DNA from: Hydrogenophaga sp. RAC07
GTDB lineage: Bacteria > Pseudomonadota > Gammaproteobacteria > Burkholderiales > Burkholderiaceae_C
DNA length: 64,000 nucleotides
Assembly (NCBI RefSeq): GCF_001713375.1
Contig: NZ_CP016449.1
Coordinates: 4,259,501 to 4,323,500 of the forward strand
Direction: 5' to 3'
The stretch's first letter is position 1. Each line of letters starts with the position of its first letter. Under the pieces are notes generated by a model. It was not told where the DNA came from and ran no database searches. It worked only from the letters and a program-made list of their open reading frames with translations. Below, piece after piece: positions 24,345-33,393 of this stretch. A program made the position numbers and the translations under genes.

Positions 24345-25784
24345 TCACGCGTGCTGGCCGGCGGCCCGCAGCTGGGTCAATGTCGCATCCAGGCAGGTGT
24401 GGATCAGTACCATCATCTCGTCGATCTGGGCCCGCGTCATCACCAGCGGCGGCGCGATGATCATGCGGTCGCCCACGGCGCGCATGATCAGGCCGTTCTT
24501 GAAGCAGTGGGCGCGGCACATCATGCCCACACCCAGTTCCGGGTCGAAAGTGGCGCCGGTGGCCTTGTCTTTCACCAGCACCAGCCCGGCCACAAAGCCG
24601 CAGGTCTCGGCCACGCCCACCAGCGGGTGCTGGTTGAGCTCGGCAAAACGCTCGGCGAGGTAGGGCCCGGTGTCGTCGCGCACCCGGCCCACCAGGTTCT
24701 CGCGCTCCATCAGCTCGATGTTGGCCAGCGCCACGGCGCAGGCCACCGGGTGGCCGCTGTAGGTGTAGCCGTGGTTGAACTCGCCGCCCTGCTCGATCAG
24801 CACCTTCGCCACACGGTCGCCCACCATCACGCCACCCAGCGGGATGTAGCCGCTGGTCACGCCCTTGGCGAACGTCACCAGATCGGGCCGGATCCCGAAC
24901 TTCTCGTAGGCGAACCAGTGGCCCAGGCGGCCGAAGGCGCAGATCACCTCGTCGGCAATCAGCAGGATGCCGTGTTTGTCGACGATGCGCTGGATCTCCG
25001 GCCAGTAGGTGGCGGGCGGGATGATCACGCCGCCGGCGCCCTGCACCGGCTCGGCGATGAAGGCCGCCACCTTGTCCGCACCCAGCTCCAGGATCCTGGC
25101 TTCCAGCCAGCCGGCGGCGCGGATGCCGAACGCGTCCTGGCTCTCGCCGGGCAGCGCATTCTCGAAGAAGTAGGGCTGGCCGATGTGCGTGATGTTGGGA
25201 ATCGGCAGGTCACCCTGCGCGTGCATGCCGCTCATGCCGCCCAGCGATGCCCCCGCCATGGTGCTGCCGTGGTAACCGTTCAGGCGACCGATGATCACCT
25301 TGCGCTCGGGCTGACCCAGCAGGTCCCAGTAGCGGCGCACCATGCGCACGTTGGTGTCGTTGCTCTCGCTGCCGCTGCTGCTGAAGAACACGTGCTCGAA
25401 CTTGCGCCCACCCACCTCGGGCGCCAGCGCCGCCAGCTTGGTGGCCAGCTGCACGGCCGGCACGTTGGTGGTCTGGAAGAAGCTGTTGTAGAAGGGCAGC
25501 GTCATCATCTGCTGGTAGGCGGCGTCGGCCAGTTCCTTGCGGCCGTAACCGGCGTTCACGCACCACAGGCCGCTCATGCCGTCGAGGATCTTGTGGCCTT
25601 CGGAGTCCCACACGTAGATGTTGTCGGCGCGCGTGATCACGCGCGAGCCGCGCGTGGCGAGATCCCCGTGGTCGGTGAACGGGTGGATGAAATGCGCGCT
25701 GTCGGCGGCCTGGATGGCTTTTGTGTCGTGCTGTTCGGCGCGGCGCACCTGCGCGGGCGGGGCGATGAGGGTCGAGGTGTTCAT
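24345..25784 (-). CDS. Class III aminotransferase, putrescine- or beta-alanine-pyruvate type
   Basis: 479 aa. PLP sites: SGSESNDTNVRMVRRYW (about residues 132-148), the DEVICAFGRLG aspartate (about 270) and the lysine of VTFAKGVTSGY (about 300). This omega-transaminase subgroup includes SpuC, which moves the amino group of putrescine to pyruvate, and related diamine or beta-alanine enzymes. Lying between potF and puuA, it offers a glutamyl-independent route for putrescine. The start at MNTSTLIAPP has AGGACC upstream. Confidence 0.85.
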   Translation of the reverse strand: MNTSTLIAPPAQVRRAEQHDTKAIQAADSAHFIHPFTDHGDLATRGSRVITRADNIYVWDSEGHKILDGMSGLWCVNAGYGRKELADAAYQQMMTLPFYNSFFQTTNVPAVQLATKLAALAPEVGGRKFEHVFFSSSGSESNDTNVRMVRRYWDLLGQPERKVIIGRLNGYHGSTMAGASLGGMSGMHAQGDLPIPNITHIGQPYFFENALPGESQDAFGIRAAGWLEARILELGADKVAAFIAEPVQGAGGVIIPPATYWPEIQRIVDKHGILLIADEVICAFGRLGHWFAYEKFGIRPDLVTFAKGVTSGYIPLGGVMVGDRVAKVLIEQGGEFNHGYTYSGHPVACAVALANIELMERENLVGRVRDDTGPYLAERFAELNQHPLVGVAETCGFVAGLVLVKDKATGATFDPELGVGMMCRAHCFKNGLIMRAVGDRMIIAPPLVMTRAQIDEMMVLIHTCLDATLTQLRAAGQHA

Positions 25785-25805
25785 GGTCGGTCCTGGCTTG
25801 GCTGA

Positions 25806-27176
25806 TCAGACGTGAAGCAACAGATGCTCGCGTTCCCACGGCGAGATCACCTTCATGAACTCGTCGAACTCCAGCTCCTTGATCTCGGTGTAGATGGTGA
25901 TGAATTCCTTGCCCAGCACATCGTGCAGGTCGGTCTCGCGGCGCAGCCAGTCGAGCGCCTCACCCAGGCTGCGCGGCAGCGAGTAGGGCGAGAGGTAGGC
26001 GTCGCCCTTCATCTCGGGCTTGGGCTTGATCTTGTTCTTCAGGCCCAGGTAGCCACAGGCCAGCGTCATGGCCATGGCCACGTACGGGTTGGCGTCGGCG
26101 CCGATCACGCGGTTTTCCACGCGGCGCGCTTCGGGGCTGGAGATCGGCGAGCGGATGCCCACCGTGCGGTTGTCGTGGCCCCATTCGATGTTGATGGGTG
26201 CTGCGGTGTGGCGCGAGAGGCGGCGGTAGCTGTTCACGTACGGCGCCACCAGCACCATGGCCGCCGGGATGTAGCGCTGCAGGCCGCCGATGTAGTGGTA
26301 GAACGATTCGGACGGCGTGCCGTCGGCGTTGCTGAAGATGTTCTTGCCGGTCTTCTTGTCCAGGATGCTCTGGTGCACGTGCATGGCAGAGCCCGGCTCA
26401 CCCGCGATCGGCTTGGCCATGAAGGTGGCGTACATGTCGTGGCGCAACGCCGATTCGCGCACCGTGCGCTTGAAGAAGAACACCTCGTCGGCCAGGCCCA
26501 GCGGATGGGCGTGGAAGAAGTTGATCTCCATCTGGCCCGCACCCGCCTCGTGGATCAGCGTGTCCACGTTGAGCTTCATCTTGTCGCAGTAGTCGTAGAT
26601 CTCTTCGAACAGCGGGTCGAACTCGTTGACCGCGTCGATGCTGTAAGACTGGCGCGACGTCTCGGCGCGGCCGCTGCGCCCGATCGGGGGCTTGAGCAGG
26701 GTGTTCGGGTCGGTGTTGCGCGCGGTCAGATAAAACTCCAGCTCGGGCGCGACCACCGGGTCCAGGCCCTCGGCATCAAACAGCTCGCACACATGGCGCA
26801 ACACGCTGCGCGGCGCAAAGGGCACGAGCTTGCCGTCGTGGTCAAAGCAGTCGTGGATCACCTGCGCAGTGGGGTCGGTGGCCCAGGGCACGATGCGGGC
26901 GGTGGTCGGGTCCGGGCGCAACTGCATGTCGCGGTCGGTCGGCTCGATCACGTCGTAGTACGGGCCGCTGGCCGGAAACTCGCCCGTCACCCCCATCGCC
27001 ACGATGGCCTGCGGCAGGCGCATGCCGCGGTCTTCGGTGAACTTCTCGCGCGGCAGGATCTTGCCGCGGGCCACACCGGTCAGGTCGGGCACCAGGCATT
27101 CGACCTCGGTCACGCGGTTCTGGTTGAGCCAGAGTTCCAGATCGTTGAAGGTCATTTTTTTGTCGGTGGCTGTCAT
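25806..27176 (-). CDS. puuA: Gamma-glutamylputrescine synthetase (glutamine synthetase family)
   Basis: 456 aa. GS landmarks are APELEFYL (about residue 141), AGAGQMEINFFH, GSAMHVHQSIL, NSYRRLSRHTAAP, and arginines of the GHDNRTVGIR segment. The enzyme joins L-glutamate to putrescine with ATP, the first step of the Puu pathway. Compared with true GlnA the adenylylation-site loop is absent. puuD follows the usual logic directly upstream (47 bases), and the aminotransferase starts 21 bases downstream. PuuA is favoured over GlnA by context and by the VECLVPDLTGVARGK opening. Confidence 0.9.
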   Translation of the reverse strand: MTATDKKMTFNDLELWLNQNRVTEVECLVPDLTGVARGKILPREKFTEDRGMRLPQAIVAMGVTGEFPASGPYYDVIEPTDRDMQLRPDPTTARIVPWATDPTAQVIHDCFDHDGKLVPFAPRSVLRHVCELFDAEGLDPVVAPELEFYLTARNTDPNTLLKPPIGRSGRAETSRQSYSIDAVNEFDPLFEEIYDYCDKMKLNVDTLIHEAGAGQMEINFFHAHPLGLADEVFFFKRTVRESALRHDMYATFMAKPIAGEPGSAMHVHQSILDKKTGKNIFSNADGTPSESFYHYIGGLQRYIPAAMVLVAPYVNSYRRLSRHTAAPINIEWGHDNRTVGIRSPISSPEARRVENRVIGADANPYVAMAMTLACGYLGLKNKIKPKPEMKGDAYLSPYSLPRSLGEALDWLRRETDLHDVLGKEFITIYTEIKELEFDEFMKVISPWEREHLLLHV

Positions 27177-27223
27177 GTGCCGTCTCCGTTGTGGTCAATG
27201 GGAATTTCCAGGGGCATCCAGGG

Positions 27224-28033
27224 TCAGGCGCTGGAACTGGCCGCGCTGCGGTTCAGGTCGGCGGCCTGCAGGCGCAGGCTGCTGCGCGAACGGCAGGCGC
27301 GACCAAAGGCCTCGAAGATGGCGGCGTAGAACGGCGTTTCCCAGCAACGCCATTCGGGGTGGAACTGCACGGCGTAGGCAAAGGTGCGCGCACCGCGCAC
27401 GCCAAAGGCTTCCACCACCCCATCGGGTGCGTGGGCCAGCGCTTCCAGGCCGTCGGCCAGGCGGTTGATGCCCTGGCCGTGCAGCGAATTCACCTGCGTC
27501 TCGGGGCCCCCGGCCCATTGTTCGAACACGCTGCCGGGCGCAAAACGCACACCGTGGCGCGGTGCGTACTGCTCGTCGGGCGGCGCACTTTTGGGCTCGC
27601 GGTGGTCCATGAGGCCGGGCACCTCCTGCACGCGCTGGTGCAGCGTGCCGCCCAGGGCCACGTTGATCTCCTGGAAACCGCGGCAGATGCCCAGCAGCGG
27701 CACGCCCTCGCGCACGCAGGCCTTCACCAGCGCCAGCGTGAGCAGGTCGCGGTCGGCGTCCAGCGGCAGGGTGGGGTCGGCCACGTCTTCGGCGAAATGG
27801 GAGGGGTGCACGTTGGAGGGCGAGCCGGTCAGCATCACCCCGTCCACCAGCGCGAGCAGGTCGCTGATCTGGTCGGTGTCGGCCAGCGGAAACATCACAG
27901 GCTGGGCCTGTGCCCCTACCTTGACCGCGCGGGCGTATTTGTCACCCAGCAGCAGGAAGGGCATCTGGTGACCGTGGTCACCCATCAGGCGGTGATCGGC
28001 GGGCAGCCAGACCATGCACGGCGGCTTGTTCAT
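27224..28033 (-). CDS. puuD: Gamma-glutamyl-gamma-aminobutyrate hydrolase (class I glutamine amidotransferase-like)
   Basis: 269 aa. The nucleophile elbow LLGICRGFQEINVALGG (Cys about residue 122), the late QFHPEW with catalytic His and Glu, and the opening VWLPADHR are typical for PuuD. It releases GABA and glutamate from gamma-glutamyl-GABA. The ATG at 28033 has TTGGAG upstream. It is the first gene of the minus-strand polyamine block and is divergent from the MocR regulator. An in-frame extension upstream crosses the intergenic repeat and was rejected. Confidence 0.9.
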   Translation of the reverse strand: MNKPPCMVWLPADHRLMGDHGHQMPFLLLGDKYARAVKVGAQAQPVMFPLADTDQISDLLALVDGVMLTGSPSNVHPSHFAEDVADPTLPLDADRDLLTLALVKACVREGVPLLGICRGFQEINVALGGTLHQRVQEVPGLMDHREPKSAPPDEQYAPRHGVRFAPGSVFEQWAGGPETQVNSLHGQGINRLADGLEALAHAPDGVVEAFGVRGARTFAYAVQFHPEWRCWETPFYAAIFEAFGRACRSRSSLRLQAADLNRSAASSSA

Positions 28034-28057
28034 GTTCACTCCAAGGCAATGGGGCCC

Positions 28058-28084
28058 ATTGTGGTCACCGAAGTGGATCACAAT
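28058..28084. promoter_or_regulatory. Inverted repeat in the puuD/mocR divergent region (putative operator)
   Basis: ATTGTGGTC and GATCACAAT form 9-base half-sites with one mismatch, nine bases apart, 25 bases before the puuD start. The same segment also holds GTGG-TCA direct repeats. Its position suits an operator for the divergent MocR-type regulator or another polyamine regulator; which protein binds is inference. Confidence 0.5.
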
Positions 28085-28108
28085 CAGAGCCAGTTGAGCC
28101 CACCCCTT

Positions 28109-28118
28109 GGTGCCAATT
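28109..28118. promoter_or_regulatory. GGTGCCAATT motif, shared with two other polyamine-island promoters
   Basis: The 10-mer GGTGCCAATT recurs exactly at 34621-34630, in the divergent gap between the MFS and transaminase genes, and with two changes (reverse strand) at 33277-33286 ahead of the agmatinase gene. It may be a regulator half-site; the statistical weight is modest. Confidence 0.3.
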
Positions 28119-28123
28119 GAAAG

Positions 28124-28199
28124 CCCCCCCCTGCGCCGCTTTGCGGCTTCCCCCCGGAGGGGGGACCACACCTGCGGCTTGGCAGAGCCAGTTCCGCGG
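28124..28199 (-). repeat. Dispersed intergenic repeat, copy B
   Basis: Reverse-orientation copy of the element at 15665-15735. On the minus strand it begins CCGCGGAACTGGCTCTGCCA, then AGCCGCAGG, a CCCCCCT/GGGGGG stem and a GC-rich palindrome. It lies between the putative operators and the MocR gene. Confidence 0.75.
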
Positions 28200-28250
28200 T
28201 GTGTCTGGAGGGGGCACGTCGCTCCGGAAACGTTCAGGGAACCCTTTTCA

Positions 28251-29732
28251 ATGCTGTCCGAATTCCTGCTCGCTGAAATGAACCGCCTGGGCACCCAGGA
28301 CGCGCTGCCGCTGCACCGCCAGCTCTACGAAGCGCTGCGCCGCGCCATGCTCGACGGCAAGCTCGGCGCCGGCGAGCGCCTGCCGTCCAGCCGCGACCTG
28401 GCCGAAGACCTTTCGCTCTCGCGCAACACCGTGGTGGCCGCGATCAACCAGCTCAGCGTGGAGGGGTACCTGGCCAGCCGCGTGGGCAGCGGCACCTATG
28501 TGAACGACAACGTGCCGCGCGCCGCCCCCGGGCGGGGCGCCCGCAGCGGGGGCCAGCCCGCCACGCTGCAGGCCGGGCGCCTGTCCACCCGCGGCATTGC
28601 GCTGTCCACCACCTTTTGCGCCACCGAACTGGAAGTGCAGCCCTTCACGCCCGGCATGGTCGACTTCAGCGCCTTTCCCGTGGCGCTGTGGCAGCGGCTG
28701 CAAAACAAACACTGGCGCATGACCTACCCGGACATGCTGGACTACAACACCTCGGGCGGCTACGCGCCGCTGCGCCGCGCCGTGGCCGACTACCTGCGCG
28801 TGTTCCGCAGCGTGCACCTGGAGGCCGACCAGGTGGTCATCACCAGCGGCACGCAGCAGTCGCTCGAACTCTGCGCGCGCCTGCTGGCCGACCACGGCGA
28901 CACGGTCTGGGTGGAAGACCCCGCCTACTGGGGTGCGGTCAAAGCCTTCATGGCCACCGGCCTGGCCATCCACCCGGTGCCGGTGGACGAGCAGGGCATC
29001 AGCCCGAGCGCCGGCGACAGCTCCCACCCGCCACGCCTCATCTACGTGACGCCCTCGCACCAGTACCCCACCGGCGCGGTGATGACGCTGCCGCGGCGCC
29101 ACCAGCTGCTGGCCACGGCGCGGGCGCACGACGCCTGGGTGCTCGAAGACGACTACGACAGCGAATACCGCTTCAGCGGCCCGCCCATCTCCAGCCTCGA
29201 AGGCCTGGACACCGACGGCCGTGTGCTCTACATGGGCACCTTCTCCAAGGTGCTCTACCCCGGACTGAAGCTGGGCTATCTGGTGGTGCCCAAACCCCTG
29301 GTGGCCGCGTTCAAGCAGGCCCACTACGACCTCAACCGCCCGGGCCAGATGCCGGTGCAGGCCGCGCTCGCGGAGTTCATCGAGATGGGCCATTTCGCGA
29401 GCGCCCTGCGCCGCGCCCGGCAGAACTACGCCGAGCGCCGCCAGTGCCTGCTCGAAGCGCTCAAACCGGTGCTCACGCCCGGCGGCCCCTTCATCAGCGG
29501 CGCCGAACAAGGCCTGCACCTGTGCCTGCGCCTGCCCGGCGACATCGACGACCAGGCCCTGGCCCAGCGCATCGGCCTGCAAGGCATGACGGTGCGCCCG
29601 CTCTCGGTCTACTGCCTGCAGCGCAAGGATCTCAAGGGCCTGGTGATCGGATACGGCTACGCGCCGCTGGCCGACATTGAACGGTGCGGACCGGCGCTGG
29701 CCGGCCTGGTGGGGCAGGCGCTGAAGGCCTGA
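28251..29732 (+). CDS. MocR-subfamily transcriptional regulator (GntR HTH fused to aminotransferase-like domain)
   Basis: 493 aa. Residues about 15-80 are a winged GntR helix-turn-helix (PLHRQLYEALRRAMLDG, LPSSRDLAEDLSLSRNTVV), and residues about 115-480 are a fold-type I PLP domain with DDYDSEYRF and the PLP lysine in GTFSKVLYPGLKLGY. MocR regulators sense amines or PLP adducts (GabR, PdxR, and putrescine-responsive members). It is divergent from puuD and next to the polyamine genes, so it probably controls them. The ATG at 28251 follows AGGGAACCC; the upstream frame runs through repeat sequence. Confidence 0.88.
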   Translation: MLSEFLLAEMNRLGTQDALPLHRQLYEALRRAMLDGKLGAGERLPSSRDLAEDLSLSRNTVVAAINQLSVEGYLASRVGSGTYVNDNVPRAAPGRGARSGGQPATLQAGRLSTRGIALSTTFCATELEVQPFTPGMVDFSAFPVALWQRLQNKHWRMTYPDMLDYNTSGGYAPLRRAVADYLRVFRSVHLEADQVVITSGTQQSLELCARLLADHGDTVWVEDPAYWGAVKAFMATGLAIHPVPVDEQGISPSAGDSSHPPRLIYVTPSHQYPTGAVMTLPRRHQLLATARAHDAWVLEDDYDSEYRFSGPPISSLEGLDTDGRVLYMGTFSKVLYPGLKLGYLVVPKPLVAAFKQAHYDLNRPGQMPVQAALAEFIEMGHFASALRRARQNYAERRQCLLEALKPVLTPGGPFISGAEQGLHLCLRLPGDIDDQALAQRIGLQGMTVRPLSVYCLQRKDLKGLVIGYGYAPLADIERCGPALAGLVGQALKA

Positions 29733-29879
29733 GCGCAGTGCCGCAAATCACGCTTCCCGTATCCGCCGGGTAAAGACCCTGCAAACGCTGGGTTTTGCGA
29801 CACAGCGGCGTGCGGCAACGCACAGACCACGTTCAGGCCAGCCCCCAATCTCGCCTCCACCCCCACAGGAGACGTTGAC

Positions 29880-31007
29880 ATGAAACAGATTTTTGGCCTT
29901 TTGCTCACCACCACCGCCGTGGCCTTCAGTGCCCAGGCCATGGCCCAAGCCACCCTTTACGCGAACGACGGCTTCACCGGTCAGTCGGTGCGCATGACCA
30001 GCCAGACCTCCAGTCTGAAGCGCCTCAACTTCGACGACCGCGCCTCTTCGGTGGTGGTGGTGGGGAACCGCTGGGAGGTGTGTGAAGGCGACAACTTCAG
30101 CGGTCGCTGCACCGTGCTGCGTCCGGGACGCTACCCCGCCCTGTACGACATCGGCCTGGAGGACGGCATCTCCTCGGCGCGCATGATCGCCGCCAACGAG
30201 CGGGTGGCCGACAACCGTTACGCAACGCTGCCGGGCGCCGCACCGGCCGCCATGAACATCACGTTCTTTGACGACGAGCGTTTCCAGGGCCGCTCCTACA
30301 CCGCCACCGGTCAGATCCCGAACCTGCGCCGCACCGGCTTCAACGAGCGCGCTTCGTCGGCTGTGGTCTCGGGCGAGCGCTGGGAGGTCTGTGAAAAGAA
30401 CCGCTACAAGGGCGAGTGCATGGTGCTGCGTCCGGGGCAATACCCGTCGCTCGTCTCGATGGGTCTGAGCGGCGAGATCACCTCGGTGCGCGTGCTGGCA
30501 CGCAACGCCCGCGTGGCAGACAACCGCTATGCGCCCGCACCCATGCAGGCCTTTGATGCCCGTCGCCGCAACGGTGAGCGTCTGTATGAAGCCGACATCA
30601 CGTCCTCACGCGCCGTGCTGGCCACCTCGGGCCAACGCTGCTGGGTCGAGAGCACGCAGGTGCCGGCCGAGCGCAGCGGCGCCAACATTCCCGGCGCCGT
30701 GGTGGGCGCACTGCTCGGCGGCATCCTGGGTCACCAGGTCGGCAACGGTTCGGGCCAGGACCTCGCCACCGTGGGCGGTGTGGTGGCCGGCGGCGCCTTC
30801 GGCGCGCAGTTCGGCCGCGACGGCAAGCCCACAACGCAGGACGTGCAGCGCTGTGAAGCCGTGCCCGGCGGCGCACAACCCGCGTACTGGGACGTGACCT
30901 ACAACTTCAAGGGCATCGACCACCGCGTGCAGATGGCGTCAGCACCCGGCAACCGCATCACCGTGAACGAACGCGGCGAGCCGCGCGAGCAAGACCAGCA
31001 GCGCTGA
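29880..31007 (+). CDS. Exported beta/gamma-crystallin-like protein with glycine-zipper segment
   Basis: 375 aa. A signal peptide (MKQIFGLLLTTTAVAFSAQA, cleaved near AMA-Q) is followed by two crystallin-type Greek-key domains at about 25-105 and 126-206, each with a W-E-V-C-E...C...LRPG-YP pattern. A glycine-zipper membrane segment (about 268-313, GAVVGALLGGILGHQVGNG) comes next, with a short C-terminal domain. The two crystallin units resemble each other closely, suggesting duplication. It is probably attached to the outer membrane. The role is unknown; calcium binding is possible but typical Ca motifs are not obvious. Confidence 0.8.
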   Translation: MKQIFGLLLTTTAVAFSAQAMAQATLYANDGFTGQSVRMTSQTSSLKRLNFDDRASSVVVVGNRWEVCEGDNFSGRCTVLRPGRYPALYDIGLEDGISSARMIAANERVADNRYATLPGAAPAAMNITFFDDERFQGRSYTATGQIPNLRRTGFNERASSAVVSGERWEVCEKNRYKGECMVLRPGQYPSLVSMGLSGEITSVRVLARNARVADNRYAPAPMQAFDARRRNGERLYEADITSSRAVLATSGQRCWVESTQVPAERSGANIPGAVVGALLGGILGHQVGNGSGQDLATVGGVVAGGAFGAQFGRDGKPTTQDVQRCEAVPGGAQPAYWDVTYNFKGIDHRVQMASAPGNRITVNERGEPREQDQQR

Positions 31008-31014
31008 ACCCGGC

Positions 31015-32319
31015 TCAGAGCGCATCGCGCAAGCGGTGCCAGAGCATGCCCAGCGCCAGGCTGGGCGTTCGCAGCAGCGGCCCACCGGGAAACCGGTGGT
31101 GCTGCAGCCGCGCGAACACATCGAAGCGCCCGGCCTGCCCGGCCACCGCTTCGGCCACCAGCTGCCCCGCCAGCCCGGTGAGCGCCACGCCGTGGCCACT
31201 GAAGCCCTGCAGGTAGTAGACGTTGTCACCCAGCCGCCCGAAATCGGGCGCGCGGTTCATGCTGATGTCCACGAACCCGCCCCACACGAATTCGATCGGT
31301 GTCTGCGCCAGCGCCGGGAACACGTCACCCATGCGCTGCGCCATCACGCGTGAGAGGTTCGCAGGGGTGCGCGTGGTGTAGCTCACGCGCCCACCGAACA
31401 GCATGCGGTGGTCGGCGCTGAAGCGGAAATAGTCGAGCACGAAGTTGTTGTCGCACACCGCCGCGTTGCGCGGGATCAGGCGCGCGCAGAGGTCGGGGTC
31501 CAGCGGGGCCGTGCCCACGATGTAGGTGCCCACCGGCATGATGCGCGGCGCGATGTCGGGCGCGACCAAAGGGCCGTATTCGGGCAGCATGCAGTTGCCC
31601 GCGAGCACGGCGAAACGCGCCGTCACCTGGCCCTGCGCGGTGCGGGCCACCAGCGTGGCGCCGCGTTGCAGGCCGGTCACCGCCGAGTGTTCGAAGATGC
31701 GCACGCCGGCGGCCTGTGCGGCACGCGCCAGACCCAAGGCGTACTTCAGCGGGTGCAGATGGCCCGAACGCTGCTCGCGCGCCGCGGCCACATACCTCGG
31801 GCTGTTGATCAGGCGCGGCAGGTCGGCCCCTTCGGCCCAGTCCACGTCGATGCCGCGCCGCTGCAGGCCTTCCATTTCCTCCTGCAGGGCGTGGCGCTTG
31901 CGCGCCGAGTCGGCCACGTACACGTAGCCGTTGACCCGGTCGCAATCGATGCCGTGCTGCGCGATGCGCGCATCGATCAGGTCGATGGCCTCCAGCGACA
32001 TGTCCCACGCGCGCTGGGCATCGAGCGCGCCCAGCTGTTCTTCAAACGGCTCCTGGCCGCTGGCATAGCCCACGATGGTCTGGCCGCCGTTGCGACCACT
32101 CGCGCCGCTGCCGATGCGATCGGCCTCCAGCACCACCACGGAGAGCCCGCGCTGCGCGAGTTCGAGCGCGGCACTCAGGCCGCTGAAGCCTGCACCCACC
32201 ACCACCACGTCGACGTTCAGCGATTCGGCCAACGCGGGACACGCGGCCAGTCGTTCCACGCTCGCTTCGTAATAACTCTTCTGGTTGAGCTGGGTGTCCG
32301 ACCCGATCAGCGAGGCCAT
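31015..32319 (-). CDS. puuB: Gamma-glutamylputrescine oxidase-like FAD oxidoreductase
   Basis: 434 aa, DAO (D-amino-acid oxidase) family. The dinucleotide-binding motif VVVGAGFSGLSAALELA lies at about residues 39-55, SGRNGGQTIVGYA near 75 and the C-terminal GFSGHGVALTGLAG FAD loop near 375. In the Puu pathway it oxidises gamma-glutamylputrescine to the aldehyde with release of ammonia and H2O2. It is coupled to the agmatinase gene, whose stop lies two bases upstream, and sits 3 kb from puuD. GGGGAGCC precedes the ATG at 32319. Confidence 0.85.
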   Translation of the reverse strand: MASLIGSDTQLNQKSYYEASVERLAACPALAESLNVDVVVVGAGFSGLSAALELAQRGLSVVVLEADRIGSGASGRNGGQTIVGYASGQEPFEEQLGALDAQRAWDMSLEAIDLIDARIAQHGIDCDRVNGYVYVADSARKRHALQEEMEGLQRRGIDVDWAEGADLPRLINSPRYVAAAREQRSGHLHPLKYALGLARAAQAAGVRIFEHSAVTGLQRGATLVARTAQGQVTARFAVLAGNCMLPEYGPLVAPDIAPRIMPVGTYIVGTAPLDPDLCARLIPRNAAVCDNNFVLDYFRFSADHRMLFGGRVSYTTRTPANLSRVMAQRMGDVFPALAQTPIEFVWGGFVDISMNRAPDFGRLGDNVYYLQGFSGHGVALTGLAGQLVAEAVAGQAGRFDVFARLQHHRFPGGPLLRTPSLALGMLWHRLRDAL

Positions 32320-32321
32320 GT

Positions 32322-33251
32322 TCAGGCTCCCCGGCGTTTGGCGACCTGGCCGCTCAGGTAGGTCCACACGAAGGTGGCCGCGGCGTTGCTGGTGAGCTCG
32401 GCGTGGTCGTAGGCCGGAGCGACCTCCACGCAGTCCATGCCCACCCAGTTCAGGTCGGCCAGTTCTTCCAGCAGGGTCAGCACCTGCGAACTCGTCATGC
32501 CGCCGGGCTCGGGCGTGCCGGTGCCGGGAGCGAAGGCCGGGTCCAGGCAGTCGATGTCCAGCGTGAGGTACACCGGCCGCTGGCCGATGCGTGCGCGGAT
32601 CGCGTCGATGGTGGGCTTCAGGCCCGCACCGTCGAGCCCACGCAAGGCGCGCGCCGTGAAGATCTGCCCACCTTGGTCGGCCACATATTCGCGCGCTGCG
32701 CGCTCCCCACTGGAGCGGATGCCGATCTGCACCGTGTGGGCCGCACTCACAAGGCCTTCCTGCAAGGCCTCAAACGTCCAGGTGCCGTGGCCCGAGGGCT
32801 CGCCGAAATGGTCGCTCCAGGTGTCGCAATGCGCATCGAAATGGACGAGCGCCAACGGCTCGCCGCCGTGCCGCGCTTTCAAGGTGCGCAGCAGCGACAG
32901 CGTCACCGAATGGTCACCCCCGAGAAACACGCAGTGGTGCTGCGCCATGAGCGCGGCGGCCTGCGCTTCGATGTGGCGGCGCACCTCGGACAGTGGCGAG
33001 GCGTTGGGCAGACGCATGTCGAGCGCGTCGCCCAGGTGGTCCAGCGGCGACACGTTGAACACCGGATGGATGCCGTCGCACAGCATCAGGCTGGCCGCGC
33101 GAATGGCCTGCGGGCCGAAACGCGCGCCGGGACGGTTGGTCACCACGCCGTCGAAGGGCACCCCGGCGACCGCGAACGGCTGGTTGGCCAGCGGCGCGCA
33201 GCCCATGAAACGGTTGCTGTTGTTGGCGTAAGCGAACTGACCCATGGCCAT
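32322..33251 (-). CDS. speB: Agmatinase-family ureohydrolase
   Basis: 309 aa. Manganese ligands are visible in FLGGDHSVT (about residue 126), HFDAHCDTW (about 149-157) and TLDIDCLDPAFAPG (about 230-243). The family hydrolyses agmatine to putrescine and urea, or guanidinobutyrate to GABA. Both products feed the neighbouring Puu/Gab steps. The ATG at 33251 with GAGGACC is preferred over an upstream start. Agmatinase is the best guess; guanidinobutyrase is the main alternative. Confidence 0.85.
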   Translation of the reverse strand: MAMGQFAYANNSNRFMGCAPLANQPFAVAGVPFDGVVTNRPGARFGPQAIRAASLMLCDGIHPVFNVSPLDHLGDALDMRLPNASPLSEVRRHIEAQAAALMAQHHCVFLGGDHSVTLSLLRTLKARHGGEPLALVHFDAHCDTWSDHFGEPSGHGTWTFEALQEGLVSAAHTVQIGIRSSGERAAREYVADQGGQIFTARALRGLDGAGLKPTIDAIRARIGQRPVYLTLDIDCLDPAFAPGTGTPEPGGMTSSQVLTLLEELADLNWVGMDCVEVAPAYDHAELTSNAAATFVWTYLSGQVAKRRGA

Positions 33252-33393
33252 GCTTGGTCCTCGGTGGGGTGGGGCGAATTGGAGCCAGAAGATACCCCCG
33301 GGGGGGCGGGGTCGTGAGTCCAATTCGGCCGGGCGAACGGCGTCCACCGCAGCGCCCCGCGCGGCAAGGCCGCCGGCGCCTCAGCCCAGCCCT

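Noticed and set aside
28034..28294. N-terminal extension of puuD by 87 codons
   Set aside because: The extension runs through the dispersed repeat and the MocR upstream region, and the ATG at 28033 has a Shine-Dalgarno.
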